Assembly: GCA_034522175.1 (NCBI GenBank)
Contig: JAXHLQ010000001.1
Location: 1,798,001 to 1,862,000 of the forward strand
Length of the DNA stretch: 64,000 bases
Source of the DNA: JAIPDZ01 sp034522175
GTDB lineage: Bacteria > Desulfobacterota > DSM-4660 > Desulfatiglandales > Desulfatiglandaceae
Reading direction: 5' to 3'
The notes below the pieces were generated by a model, which saw only the letters and a program-made list of their open reading frames with translations, made no database searches and was not told where the DNA came from. Positions 35,836 through 44,854 of this stretch are shown here, in pieces. The position numbers and the translations under genes were made by a program. Position 1 is the first letter of the stretch, and each line of letters opens with the position of its first letter.

Positions 35836-37143
35836 TGAGATTCCCGGGATTGAATGTCATCCGCAGGCCCGAAATCCGACTCAATCTTCTTCGAAACCAG
35901 ACGGGCCTTATGATAGGCAAATAGGCCGGTCAGCGAACCCCATAATTCCGCCAGCATAAGATCAAGAGGTATCTGCTCAGGCCCCCGCAGGTGTTTAAAC
36001 AGACGGATCAGATGGCGTCCCACAAACCACCGCATCAAAAAGCACCAAATCTTGCATTTTATTTCAGGATATGCCATAGCACTTCTCATTAGAAAAGCCA
36101 CAAATGCCGTCCCCCACCCTATGATTTGGTATCTTAATGCCTTGTATGTTCGCCGGTGGACATGCCTGACCATGGCATTGGGTTCATAGACAAGGGGATA
36201 TCCCTCATGAATGACGCGGAACAACATCTCAAGATCTCCTCCACCACAGGTTAATGTGCCTGTATCCAGTGAAGGATCGAATCCGCCGATTTCATAAAAA
36301 AGGGAAAGGCGAAAAGCCATATTGGCACCGGTACCGAGTTCACCTGCGTTAAGGTAGGCCCGACTTAGTTTGCTATTTTGACAAATCCGTTGAAATCTTC
36401 TGAATTCAAAACCCTTTTCAAAGCCACCGTACCTTTCAAACAGTATCTGAGCCTTAGTTTCAAGCTCATAGGGAACCACCAACCCTGTCACCGCCATGAC
36501 TTGGGAATCTTCCGTAAAAACCCTGACAAGTTTCTCGATCCATTCCGGGTCCACCACCACATCATCATCGCTAAAGGCAATAATCTTGCCTCGGGCCTCC
36601 ATAATGGCCCGGTTGCGTGCCCAGTCCAGACCGGGTCGGGGTTCTACCAAATATCGCACGTTCGAATATTGCTTGCTCACCAGCCTTGTGGCATCTGTAC
36701 CGGGAGCGTTATCCACTACCATAATTTCAAGGTCGGGATAGCTCAGGTTTTGGATGGACCTAAGACAAGATCTCAGATTCCTACTTCGATCCCGAGTACA
36801 AATCGCAACACTCACAAGCGGAAGAGATCCATTACTTTTTTGTTGGCATCTCGGGAATTCCATCAGTAACCCATCCTTGAGGTGTGGCCCGGTATGAGAA
36901 CATAGAGGGAAAACCTTCCCGATCAAGACGGGTTCGCAGGGTTTTCACAATCGCTTCAATGAGATCAACTCCCCGACAGCGTCCTTGTTTCACAGGTACC
37001 GTAACATACCCGAGCGGCCTACCATATAGGCGGATAAGGGCCTGCAACGATCCATATCGATGCAGGCCCTTGATGTCTTTAACAGGCGCACTCAAATCAA
37101 CATCCATCACCTTGATAGGCCTTATTACATTTTCCTTTTTCAA
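35832..37143 (-). CDS. Family 2 glycosyltransferase with extra N-terminal domain (paralogue C, one apparent frameshift)
   Basis: Two frames make one gene. Residues ~1-100 form the N-terminal domain (VMDVDLSAPVKDI and IRLYGRPLGYVTVPVKQG), then the GT-A core LVSVAICTRDRSRNLRSCL, IMVVDNAPGTDAT, IIAFSDDDVVVDPEW, GGGDLEMLFRV. They join by removing one base from the six-T run 36836-36841, giving EMPTKSNGSLPLVS and ~436 residues. The start is TTG 37143, which lies in a short AT-rich repeat and may really be ATG 37107. Overlaps both neighbours by 4 bases. Confidence 0.84.
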
Positions 37144-38084
37144 TTATTTTGACCCAAATTATTTTGCCTTTTTTGGTGTCGACAGTTCCCAACATGAGCG
37201 CCTTCTACAAAGCCGAAAGCCCACCCCACCAATCCCAGGGCCAAAACCGGCAGGACCATGGGTCGCTCTTTGATGAATCGGGGTTGACGATGCAAAAAGA
37301 CCCGAACGGTTCTCATGAACTTGACCAGGCTTATGAAAGGCGTCAGGCATAAAGCCAAAAGAGGATGTGCCGCAATGGATGAACCCTCGAGTGGAATTTT
37401 TTTTAACACCCTTGATGTAGCCTTTCCGATGCGGTTCTGGTGCATCAAAAAATCGCCCAGTCCGGATCTCTGCTGATGCCATACCTGTATCTCCGGATCC
37501 AGAAGGATTTTTTCTCCCCGCCTCCGCAGCCCGTAGTTGCAAACCAGATCTTCCTGGGGGTAGTACTCGCCCTGAAACATGCCGAACTCCGTGAAAATTC
37601 TTTTCTTGTACGATATGTTACAAGTGGGAATATGGCGGACTTCCTGCTTGCCCGTTTCGGGAAGGAAATCCCGGAATTCCGCCATATATCCTGCACGACC
37701 CACCAGACCGTTACTTTGCATACTATTACCTACAACCCCTCCCACAACGTTGTACAAAGATTCATGGGCCGCGGCCATTCTTTCCAACCAGTTGTACTTG
37801 ACCGTACAATCTGCATCCGTAAATGCGATGATCTCCCCTGTTGCCTGCTCAATCCCCAGATTTCTTGCTGTTCCCGGGTCGGTTTTATGGAACAGGTGAA
37901 TCAACTTGACACCAGGATACCCAGCGGCAACCATCTCAGACGTTCCGTCATTGGAGCTGTCCACCACGATGATCTCAAAATCCCCTGCATAGGATTGACT
38001 CTCAAGGGAATCCAGACAATTCGAGATGGTATCCTCTGAATTATACGAGGGGATGATCACCGAGATCACGGGATGGTCCTTCAT
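37140..38084 (-). CDS. Family 2 glycosyltransferase
   Basis: 314 residues, GT-A fold: VISVIIPSYNSEDTISNCLDSL, FEIIVVDSSNDGT, IIAFTDADCTVKYNWL (DxD metal site) and PQEDLVCNYGL for the catalytic base. A membrane-associated helix is near residue 270. The C-terminus reads RQNNLGQNN and is encoded by the dispersed AT-rich repeat at 37142-37168, which also supplies the stop; the ancestral protein probably ended earlier. Overlaps both neighbours by 4 bases. Confidence 0.88.
   Translation of the reverse strand: MKDHPVISVIIPSYNSEDTISNCLDSLESQSYAGDFEIIVVDSSNDGTSEMVAAGYPGVKLIHLFHKTDPGTARNLGIEQATGEIIAFTDADCTVKYNWLERMAAAHESLYNVVGGVVGNSMQSNGLVGRAGYMAEFRDFLPETGKQEVRHIPTCNISYKKRIFTEFGMFQGEYYPQEDLVCNYGLRRRGEKILLDPEIQVWHQQRSGLGDFLMHQNRIGKATSRVLKKIPLEGSSIAAHPLLALCLTPFISLVKFMRTVRVFLHRQPRFIKERPMVLPVLALGLVGWAFGFVEGAHVGNCRHQKRQNNLGQNN
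37142..37168. repeat. AT-rich repeat cluster A (two units)
   Basis: Two copies of AATTATTTTGNC on the plus strand (minus-strand core GNCAAAATAATT). It overlaps the 3' end of one glycosyltransferase gene and the start of the next. Confidence 0.8.
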
Positions 38085-38916
38085 GTAATCCGGGGCTCGA
38101 AAAGATAATATCGGTGATGGGCCCAGACCCTTTTGAGCAGTTCAGGGCTGTTTTCCAAGAAAGCGTATTTGAGCATCATTTCTTTCATCCACTTTTTTCT
38201 TCCGTTATAATAATCCAGCACACACAGCCGATTCTCCGGGGAAATCTTTCTTTCCAGCCGTTTTGCGTATCGGGATAAACCCATTTTCCGACAAAAATCC
38301 TCCTTGCCCATGGCGATATCCGGCCAGGGGGGACATCAAAATACCCCTTATCGCTAATCCGCCAGCCCAATTCCAATAAGTAATTTCCAATACCTTCCAT
38401 ATACATGCCGGCGTTTTCACACGGCTTCGAGTTTTTTAGAATCCCTCTTTGGATCGCACTGAACACATTGAACCGGTTGGGCAGACAGATAAATATCACC
38501 TTCCCTGTTACCCGAGCCAACTCTCCCAGGAGGGCATGGGGTTTGAAATTTAGGGCGGCAAAATTCCAGGCCATATCGAACTCCCCGTCCTCAAACGGCA
38601 GGTGGGCGTAGGCTCCCGAATCATAAACGAAACGGGCATTCAATGTCATCTCGTCCCACACCCGCTTGGTCGCATTCAGCCGATCCCTATGGTAATCCAC
38701 CAGCGTCACCTGAGCCCCCTGTACGGCCCACCACAGGCTGTTAATCCCTGATATGCCGGTCATCCCGAAGACCGGGGCCTCAAGGACCCGCTTAACATCA
38801 TACTTATCCCTTATCTTCCTGAAATATTCATGCAGAACAAACCGCTCATAGGTCGTCCCCAGACCCTCGTGACGGGTCATAAAATATTTTTTCCAGTTGT
38901 TTTGAATAACATCCAC
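38081..38916 (-). CDS. Class I SAM-dependent methyltransferase (one apparent frameshift)
   Basis: Two frames join by adding one base to the six-G run at 38328-38333, giving KGYFDVPPWPDIAMGKEDF and ~278 residues. The Rossmann part shows RVLEAPVFGMTGISG (SAM loop), VTLVDYHRDRL (acidic residue binding ribose), LPFEDGEFDMAWNFAALN and KVIFICLPNRFN. It probably methylates a sugar or the peptide product of this locus; the target is unknown. It precedes the GT2 gene with a 4-base overlap. Confidence 0.8.
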
Positions 38917-39061
38917 CCAATTACTTCACAAAATGGTATAAAAAAATTACCGCTGGATGCAACTAAGTCTTGAACGACATCCCAGGCCATACGCGGCGCG
39001 TAAACATTGCCTCCATAGCATAAACCTTGAACTTTGAACCCTGAACCTCTGAACCTTCACC

Positions 39062-39172
39062 ATCATTTTGCCCCAAATCATTTTGCCATACATTATTTTC
39101 ACTAATCATTTTGTCCTAAATTATTTTGCCATACATTATTTTCACCAATCATTTTCCCTGAATCATTTTGCC
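39062..39172. repeat. AT-rich repeat cluster B (about seven units)
   Basis: Tandem array of AATCATTTTGCC, AATTATTTTGCC and ACATTATTTTCAC variants with irregular 3-8 base spacing. The last unit encodes the stop of the membrane glycosyltransferase at 39163. Near-copies of the segment reading TTTTGCCATACATTATTTTC occur twice here and again at 52914. Confidence 0.85.
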
Positions 39173-40740
39173 GATTTACTGACCGGCTGCATCACATAGA
39201 CCGGATACAAAGGCGACTCGACAATCTTTTCAACCGTGACATCGGCCGCCAGCTTGTATGCCAGATATTCTCTGATGTTTTCCACTCTCCCCGGTTCTTT
39301 CCTCTCTTCTATATCGAACATTTCTCTCAATGCCAAATATACCTGAATCATCCCTATGGGCCAGAATTTTCTGTCAACAAGATAGATCGGTCTTTCATCC
39401 AGCAGAGTTTTAAATTCCGGGCGCGACGCAAAATCAAGTAGATGCGCAAATTCAAGCCAGAACTTCCCTTGCAGCATTTCCATCGCTTCTTTGGCTTGTG
39501 AGTCCTTTTCAATCAGGAATTCATTCGGATTGCCTTTAAGGAGGGCTAACGGGTAATCCTTTCCCATCATGGAGAAAAAAATAGTGCCGAAATCGAAATC
39601 CGTAAGCATGACCCCGTTGGGGGGATACTTTTCCGAGAGCACATGAACCACTCTGCCCATCTCTGCTGCATAGGCCCTTTTCCGGCTGATAGCGCGTTCG
39701 TAAGTTATAAGGAAATGCAAACAGACGAAAAGCGTCACGAAAATGATTCGCGTCTTTGAGCCAGCATGAACCTTGTCAAGGAGCCTCAACATGCCGTATG
39801 CGCCGAAGAAACTCACCGCGATAAATGATATGATCAAATGATCTCCGGAAAAAAGTCCCAGGTTGAGAAAATACGCTGAGAAGGGGAGTAGAAAGGCCAG
39901 CATCAGTCCCCATAGCCTTTTATCTTGTGAATACAGGAAGACAAGGCCCACTACGGCAAAGAGACAGATGAAATTAAAGGAGTTGCCGTAGGCCCGCATG
40001 AGTTGATACATCAACAGGGTAAGGAATTTGGTATACGAGAATGGCGCTACAAATGCCGTGGGGGTATGGATGGCCCCTGCAAAGGCCTCAATGACGCTTG
40101 GCCCGTCCCACAACATCACGACGGCATAGCCAAGCAAGATGGGGCCGGCAAAGGCCATAAGATGCTTCCTGCTGAAACGCCTCATATGCATAACATAGCC
40201 GGCAGGGATCAAGGCCAGAAGCGAGGTGGGCGAAATAGAGACGGCGACAAGGATGAAAAGGCTTGACAGGAGGGGCCGAATCTTCAAAAGACCTATCAAT
40301 GAAAGAAGCACAAAGCCCAACTGGGGGACGTAGACCTCTCCATGAATGGAAAAGAGCCAGAAGGCCCCTGAGAACATCAGGACGGCTGCGCTCAGAAGAC
40401 TCAGCAGCCTGTTTTCAGTGAGCAAGAAGATGAAAACATACATCCCGGCTACAGAGATGCCGCCGAAAAACTGGGAAACATAGCCCAGGGTCTCCAACGG
40501 CGTGACGCCGATAGGCTTTAGGAAAGCATGGCAGAGTGCGCCGATCAGATAGTACCCGAAATGGATGGCCGGGCCTTCAAAGGTCTCTATGGCGCGGGCG
40601 TAGAGATAGGTATCAACATTCAGGGGTACCGGAATCCGGAATAGGTGAAAAAAAAGGAACGAAAAGAGAAACAACAGGCAGGCCGTTCCATAGGGTTCAC
40701 TTCGATGTATCATTGAATGGTTGTTGGGTATCCTGGTCAA
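39163..40740 (-). CDS. Polytopic membrane protein, GT-C/DUF2723-like glycosyltransferase
   Basis: 525 residues with about eleven TM helices in the first ~360. The first loop PVPLNVDTYLYARAIETFEG carries the acidic residues (Asp near 41) expected for GT-C enzymes using polyprenyl-phosphate sugars at the outer face. The C-terminal ~150 residues are soluble. Assignment to a named family is tentative. It sits in the glycan operon between the epimerase and methyltransferase genes. The stop codon (gca aaa tga) comes from repeat cluster B. Confidence 0.72.
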   Translation of the reverse strand: MTRIPNNHSMIHRSEPYGTACLLFLFSFLFFHLFRIPVPLNVDTYLYARAIETFEGPAIHFGYYLIGALCHAFLKPIGVTPLETLGYVSQFFGGISVAGMYVFIFLLTENRLLSLLSAAVLMFSGAFWLFSIHGEVYVPQLGFVLLSLIGLLKIRPLLSSLFILVAVSISPTSLLALIPAGYVMHMRRFSRKHLMAFAGPILLGYAVVMLWDGPSVIEAFAGAIHTPTAFVAPFSYTKFLTLLMYQLMRAYGNSFNFICLFAVVGLVFLYSQDKRLWGLMLAFLLPFSAYFLNLGLFSGDHLIISFIAVSFFGAYGMLRLLDKVHAGSKTRIIFVTLFVCLHFLITYERAISRKRAYAAEMGRVVHVLSEKYPPNGVMLTDFDFGTIFFSMMGKDYPLALLKGNPNEFLIEKDSQAKEAMEMLQGKFWLEFAHLLDFASRPEFKTLLDERPIYLVDRKFWPIGMIQVYLALREMFDIEERKEPGRVENIREYLAYKLAADVTVEKIVESPLYPVYVMQPVSKSAK

Positions 40741-40835
40741 GAAGAGCCTTTTGAGATCTTGTCTGGCTATCTGGTATTCTTGATGTGCTTTTCAATCGCA
40801 GATCGCAAATCAGCAATCGCAAATCCTACATCTTA

Positions 40836-41813
40836 TCATTTCAGAGATCGAAGGTATCTCAGGAATTCCTTTTGTGTGTTGGCCGGGTGAAACCCGATCA
40901 GGGCATCTGTTTCACGGGTATTGAAAAACCAGTCTTTTGAAATGCGCTCGATCCTACCTGTCCATTGGGTAGAATGGGCGATGCGGAACATGTTCTCAAA
41001 AATATCGAAAACAGCATTGGACATCTTCAAAAATTGAGGATAATTTCTTCCGAAATAGAAGGAATAAATCAGATCGGCCAGCTCCCTCAATACAACAGGG
41101 CCTTCATCCGCTGCGATGAAGACCCTGTTGTGTAGACGATCCGCCTTCAATATCCTCACAAACATCTCAGCTAGGCTGCCCGCAGAAACAAGATGAATCC
41201 TGTTATCTGGAACCGGCAGGAGAAGGACCTTTCTTCTGATCATCTTCACCAGTCTGAATGGAAACCCTCTGTCCCTCAGCCCATAGGCGATAGTCGGTCG
41301 GATGATAAAGGCGTTGAGGTCCCTGTTTATGAAATCTTGGGTCCTCTCTTCTGCAGTCAGCTTTGAATGGTGATAGAGGTTATCAGGGCTGAGCCGTGTA
41401 CCCAGGTCTGCAGGGACCTCAGGGGGTATCGTTCCGAACACGCCCGCTGAACTGCAATGGACGAATTTATCCACGTCGTGCCTGTGGGAAATGGCGAGCA
41501 ATGTCTCTGTCCCACGGACATTCACCTCATCATAATCATTCCTGCTTCCTTTGCCGTCACCGGTCAGCGCGGCGACATGGATAACATTCCGAATCGGGAA
41601 TTTTTCAAAGATGGTGTTCAGGAGATCCGGGTCGTAAAAACGCCCCCGGACCAAGATCGCCCCTTTCTTTTCCAATCGGGCGGTATTCTTATATCCCCTC
41701 CCTCCCCGAACTATCGTTATGACAGGCCATGTCCCATCCTGCAACAGCCTCTCTGCCACATGGGACCCGATGAATCCCGTGGCCCCGGTTATCAGCGTAT
41801 ATACCTTTACCAT
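40836..41813 (-). CDS. NAD(P)-dependent epimerase/dehydratase (extended SDR)
   Basis: 325 residues. LITGATGFIGSHVAERLL at the N-terminus is the dinucleotide-binding motif; VHCSSAGVFG near residue 120 and YHHSK near 146 give the Ser-Tyr-Lys catalytic set; FIIRPTIAYG follows. Likely makes or modifies a nucleotide sugar, or acts on a related metabolite, for the glycan encoded around it. The exact reaction cannot be read from sequence. Confidence 0.87.
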   Translation of the reverse strand: MVKVYTLITGATGFIGSHVAERLLQDGTWPVITIVRGGRGYKNTARLEKKGAILVRGRFYDPDLLNTIFEKFPIRNVIHVAALTGDGKGSRNDYDEVNVRGTETLLAISHRHDVDKFVHCSSAGVFGTIPPEVPADLGTRLSPDNLYHHSKLTAEERTQDFINRDLNAFIIRPTIAYGLRDRGFPFRLVKMIRRKVLLLPVPDNRIHLVSAGSLAEMFVRILKADRLHNRVFIAADEGPVVLRELADLIYSFYFGRNYPQFLKMSNAVFDIFENMFRIAHSTQWTGRIERISKDWFFNTRETDALIGFHPANTQKEFLRYLRSLK

Positions 41814-41879
41814 GCCAAATCACAGATCCCAAGTCTTTCACAGGCATTCTACCGGCGTGGTCTTTTCAAATTCGAGCGT

Positions 41880-41960
41880 TCTTTGGGTTCTTTGGGTTCT
41901 TTGGGTTTGTTGGGTTTATTGGGTTTGTTGGGTTTATTGGGTTTGTTGGGTTTATTGGGT
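41880..41960. repeat. Minisatellite of TTGGGTTTA/TTGGGTTTG units
   Basis: About nine units of a 9-base motif alternating TTGGGTTTG and TTGGGTTTA, preceded by looser TTTGGGTTC copies. It lies upstream of the epimerase gene. A related, decayed stretch in the other orientation is near 51505-51560. Confidence 0.85.
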
Positions 41961-42032
41961 TAGGCCTGTAGGTTGGGTAGAGCGGAGCGAAACCCAACAG
42001 GCTGTTTTTGTGAGAGCTCCAATCGCAAATCG

Positions 42033-43172
42033 TCAATCAGCAATCGCATAGTTACGCCCCACTCTCCGTAGCGTCTGCAAATCAAACAGCATGTTGGTGT
42101 AACTCACATTCGCTAACGGACAGCAACATTGACCTTTCTTTATACTTTCGCGCATCTGATCGGCCTTCCTGGAAAACCAGACTCGTTTGAAGTCATAGCC
42201 ATTCTGTTTCACGTTGCCCATGGACTCCGCCCCTGTACAGCAGGCCCAGACGTCGCCGTTGGGTGCGATGTGGGCGGAGGCAACCCCGGCATAGCAGGGG
42301 ATGACCTGTCGTTTTTCTTTCAGGATCCGCTTGACAATCTCGTAGTATTCCATCCGGAATGCCCGGGTAATCCTCCCCATACGATTAAGTGAGGCCTGTT
42401 TCAGAGCGCTGATGAGATAATTCGCGGCCATTGCGTATGCCTGGGAGGACGGGCCGATGTCAGACCCGATGGTACCTAGTTCCTCACGCGCTTCAGCAAT
42501 CTCGGCAACAACCGAATCCGGGCCAAGGCCCAGCAGATATTCATAGATGTGGGGTATGCGATTCACGTTGAATCTGGATATGACTGTATGAAACCCGGCA
42601 GTCAAATTGTCTGCCTCAAGATTTTTTAACGCATGGAAGGTTTCCATGACCTTAGCGAAGTTTCCCTGGACACCCCTGATCTCATCATGCCGGCGCTCTA
42701 ATCCATCCACAGAGAGATTGACCACGACCTGGGCCTTTGCACAATACCGGGCAATTTCAGCCACCCATTCGGGGATCCTTTGTGCCAGTAGCCCGTTGGT
42801 GGGGATGTTGATGATAGACGGCCGGCAGATGTCGTACATGGATCCCACCAATGCCGGAAGATCTTCTCTGAGAAACGGCTCGCCCCCGCTGATGGTTACC
42901 CAGAATGGGCTTTTTCCGATGCTGGTGAATACCTGCCGCCATTCGCCGAGATCCAGTTCGTCAGAGGTCTTCTTATAGATATTACATGTGCGGCAGCGGG
43001 AATTGCACTTGAAGGTAAGGCTCAAGGTGAGATTCAGAGGGAGGCATGGAGGCCAGCCAATAGATCTGAAAAGATAGTAGAATGGAAGTCTTGCAAAGAG
43101 GGCGAACACATCAGTTCCACGATTTTGTAGACAGAGCCATATCCCAGGCAGCAGGAACATGTTTCCGTACAT
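42033..43172 (-). CDS. Radical SAM protein with SPASM-like C-terminus
   Basis: About 379 residues from ATG 43172 (GGGAG upstream); a longer frame opens at 43229 and overlaps the previous gene by 119 bases. LTFKCNSRCRTCNIY carries the CX3CX2C cluster motif, VTISGGEPFLREDL and NIPTNGLL follow, and the end has CYAGVASAHIAPNGDVWACC with CCCPLANVSY, cysteines placed as in SPASM auxiliary-cluster proteins. Such enzymes modify peptides or sugars by radical chemistry. In this locus it could act on the small protein at 28306 or on the glycan. Confidence 0.83.
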   Translation of the reverse strand: MYGNMFLLPGIWLCLQNRGTDVFALFARLPFYYLFRSIGWPPCLPLNLTLSLTFKCNSRCRTCNIYKKTSDELDLGEWRQVFTSIGKSPFWVTISGGEPFLREDLPALVGSMYDICRPSIINIPTNGLLAQRIPEWVAEIARYCAKAQVVVNLSVDGLERRHDEIRGVQGNFAKVMETFHALKNLEADNLTAGFHTVISRFNVNRIPHIYEYLLGLGPDSVVAEIAEAREELGTIGSDIGPSSQAYAMAANYLISALKQASLNRMGRITRAFRMEYYEIVKRILKEKRQVIPCYAGVASAHIAPNGDVWACCTGAESMGNVKQNGYDFKRVWFSRKADQMRESIKKGQCCCPLANVSYTNMLFDLQTLRRVGRNYAIAD

Positions 43173-43991
43173 GTACGTCAAAGCTCCCGAGCATCCTTGC
43201 GGTGAGCTCCAGGAAGCAGGCGCCCACACACCAAAAAATATGTCTCATGTGAGTCGGGTGGTGCTTAATGAGTATTTTCAGGATCTCTTTCAGATCGGTG
43301 GTGCTCACCCGATATCCTTGTTTCGCGGCCAGGTATTGGTGGCCGGCTGATATTCTTCGCCTCTGTCGAAGAAAATCCTTGATGCTGTCCGGCCCCTTGT
43401 TCCTGACAACCGCATCCGGCACATAGTGGAGTTTGTACCCTGCCTGTGTTATCAAGGCTTCTATGCTGGCTTCATCAACTGCGGTATCTTCAGGTATCTT
43501 TGGGATAATGTTTCGAAAGGCAATCAATTCACCCAGTTTAGGGCTTCTCAAAGCGATCAAATGATGGAGTGACCACATAAGATGGGCGGAATACCCCATA
43601 AATGTGTCCGGTGTGTTGACAGGAACCGGCCGACCTCCGGTCATACCCACATTCGGAACCGCCAAAGGCGCAACAAGTTTGTCGATGGCCCCTGCCTCAG
43701 GAACAGTATCCGCACTTTCCAGCACGACAATGTTTCCTGATGCGGCTGCAAGAAAAGATTGATGGCGGATGCCTTCCCTTGCCTTTGGGACTGGATAATA
43801 AGACGTATGCGGGAATCCGTCTTTTGCAACGTTTGAACAACCGCTTCTGTTTTGTCCGTACATCCGGAGGCCACCACAATGATTTCCTTGATCCTGGCAT
43901 GAACAAGCCGCTGTTTCACCAGGGCGTTGAGCAGTCGTGCGATGCCCCCTTCCTCATTATACGCCATTATCCCGATGGACAGGTCAAGCAT
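43111..43991 (-). CDS. Family 2 glycosyltransferase (one apparent frameshift)
   Basis: N-terminal LSIGIMAYNEEGGIARLLNAL, KEIIVVASGCTDKTEA, then the frame breaks at the AAAA run 43753-43756; adding one base joins AINLFL to AAASGNIVVLESADTVPE. The corrected product is ~293 residues, with PEDTAVDEASIEALI for the acidic catalytic site and a C-terminal membrane-associated part (FWCVGACFLELTARML). DxD is replaced by ESAD. It lies between the polyprenol-type GT2 and the radical SAM gene. Confidence 0.8.
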
Positions 43992-44081
43992 AGATCTTAC
44001 AAAGGTTTATAGGTTTCCGGGTTCAAGGATTCAGGGTTGGGGTATGTTGAATCGGTGAAAGCCGTGCCAAAGCCATAAGAA

Positions 44082-44852
44082 TTACCGAAGATCAGATCTC
44101 TCAACAAATTCATCGTAGTCTTTGAAAAGAAAGGACAGGTGCCGCCATATCACGCGCCAGGGGGCATGGCATTTCAGGGTAACCCAGAAGGCCTCCCTCA
44201 CCACCTTTCTGGAAATTTTGGAATACCCATGGGCCCTCTCCCTGAAAATGATCGGAACTTCACACACCTTAAACCCGTGTGTAAAGGCCAGATGAACCAG
44301 TTCTATCTGAAATGCATATCCATCGGACCGGATCCGGTCAAGGTCAATGGTTTCGAGAACACTCCTCTTGTAGCATCGAAACCCGGCAGTGAAATCCCAG
44401 ACGGGTCTCACAAGGACAAACGAAACAAAAATATTGGCCAGCTTGCTGAGCAAAAGTCTTCGAAACCGCCACCCTTCAACCCTGACGCCGTTGACATACC
44501 TGCTTCCGATGACAAGATCCGCATCCTCGGAGGCTTCCACAAGTTGTGCAATGTACTTTGGGTCATGGGAAAAATCCGCATCCATTTCCATGATCAGGTC
44601 AGCCCCGTTTTGAAGTGCTTGTCTAAATCCCTTTAGATAAGCAGATCCCAACCCGGCCTTACAGGGCCTGTGAATCACGTGAAGACGAGGATACCTTTGA
44701 GACAAGCCGTCGGCAATATTCCCTGTACCGTCAGGCGAGTTATCGTCCACCACGATAATGTTGTGGTCCGGATGAAGGGAAAAAATCTCCTCCACCAGGT
44801 TTTCAATATTCTGGGCCTCATTAAAGGTGGGGATAACAATGCAGACTTTCAT
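44082..44852 (-). CDS. Polyprenol-phosphate mannosyl/glucosyltransferase-like GT2 (DPM1 type)
   Basis: 256 residues. KVCIVIPTFNEAQNIENLVEEI, NIIVVDDNSPDGTGNIADGL, LIMEMDADFSHDP (metal site), GSRYVNGV and VPIIFRERAHGYSK match dolichol-phosphate-mannose synthase-type enzymes without membrane domains. It would load a sugar onto polyprenyl phosphate for GT-C enzymes such as the one at 39163. Two bases separate it from the upstream sugar transferase. Confidence 0.9.
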   Translation of the reverse strand: MKVCIVIPTFNEAQNIENLVEEIFSLHPDHNIIVVDDNSPDGTGNIADGLSQRYPRLHVIHRPCKAGLGSAYLKGFRQALQNGADLIMEMDADFSHDPKYIAQLVEASEDADLVIGSRYVNGVRVEGWRFRRLLLSKLANIFVSFVLVRPVWDFTAGFRCYKRSVLETIDLDRIRSDGYAFQIELVHLAFTHGFKVCEVPIIFRERAHGYSKISRKVVREAFWVTLKCHAPWRVIWRHLSFLFKDYDEFVERSDLR

Positions 44853-44854
44853 GG

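Noticed and set aside
36836..36842. A AAA AAG slippery heptamer at the break in GT paralogue C, suggesting programmed -1 frameshifting
   Set aside because: The heptamer is in the right phase, but a -1 shift leads to a stop within eight codons; the needed shift is +1, which fits one extra base in the run.
39062..39172. CRISPR-like array
   Set aside because: Units are about 12-15 bases with 3-8 base irregular spacing; no spacers of constant length and no cas genes.
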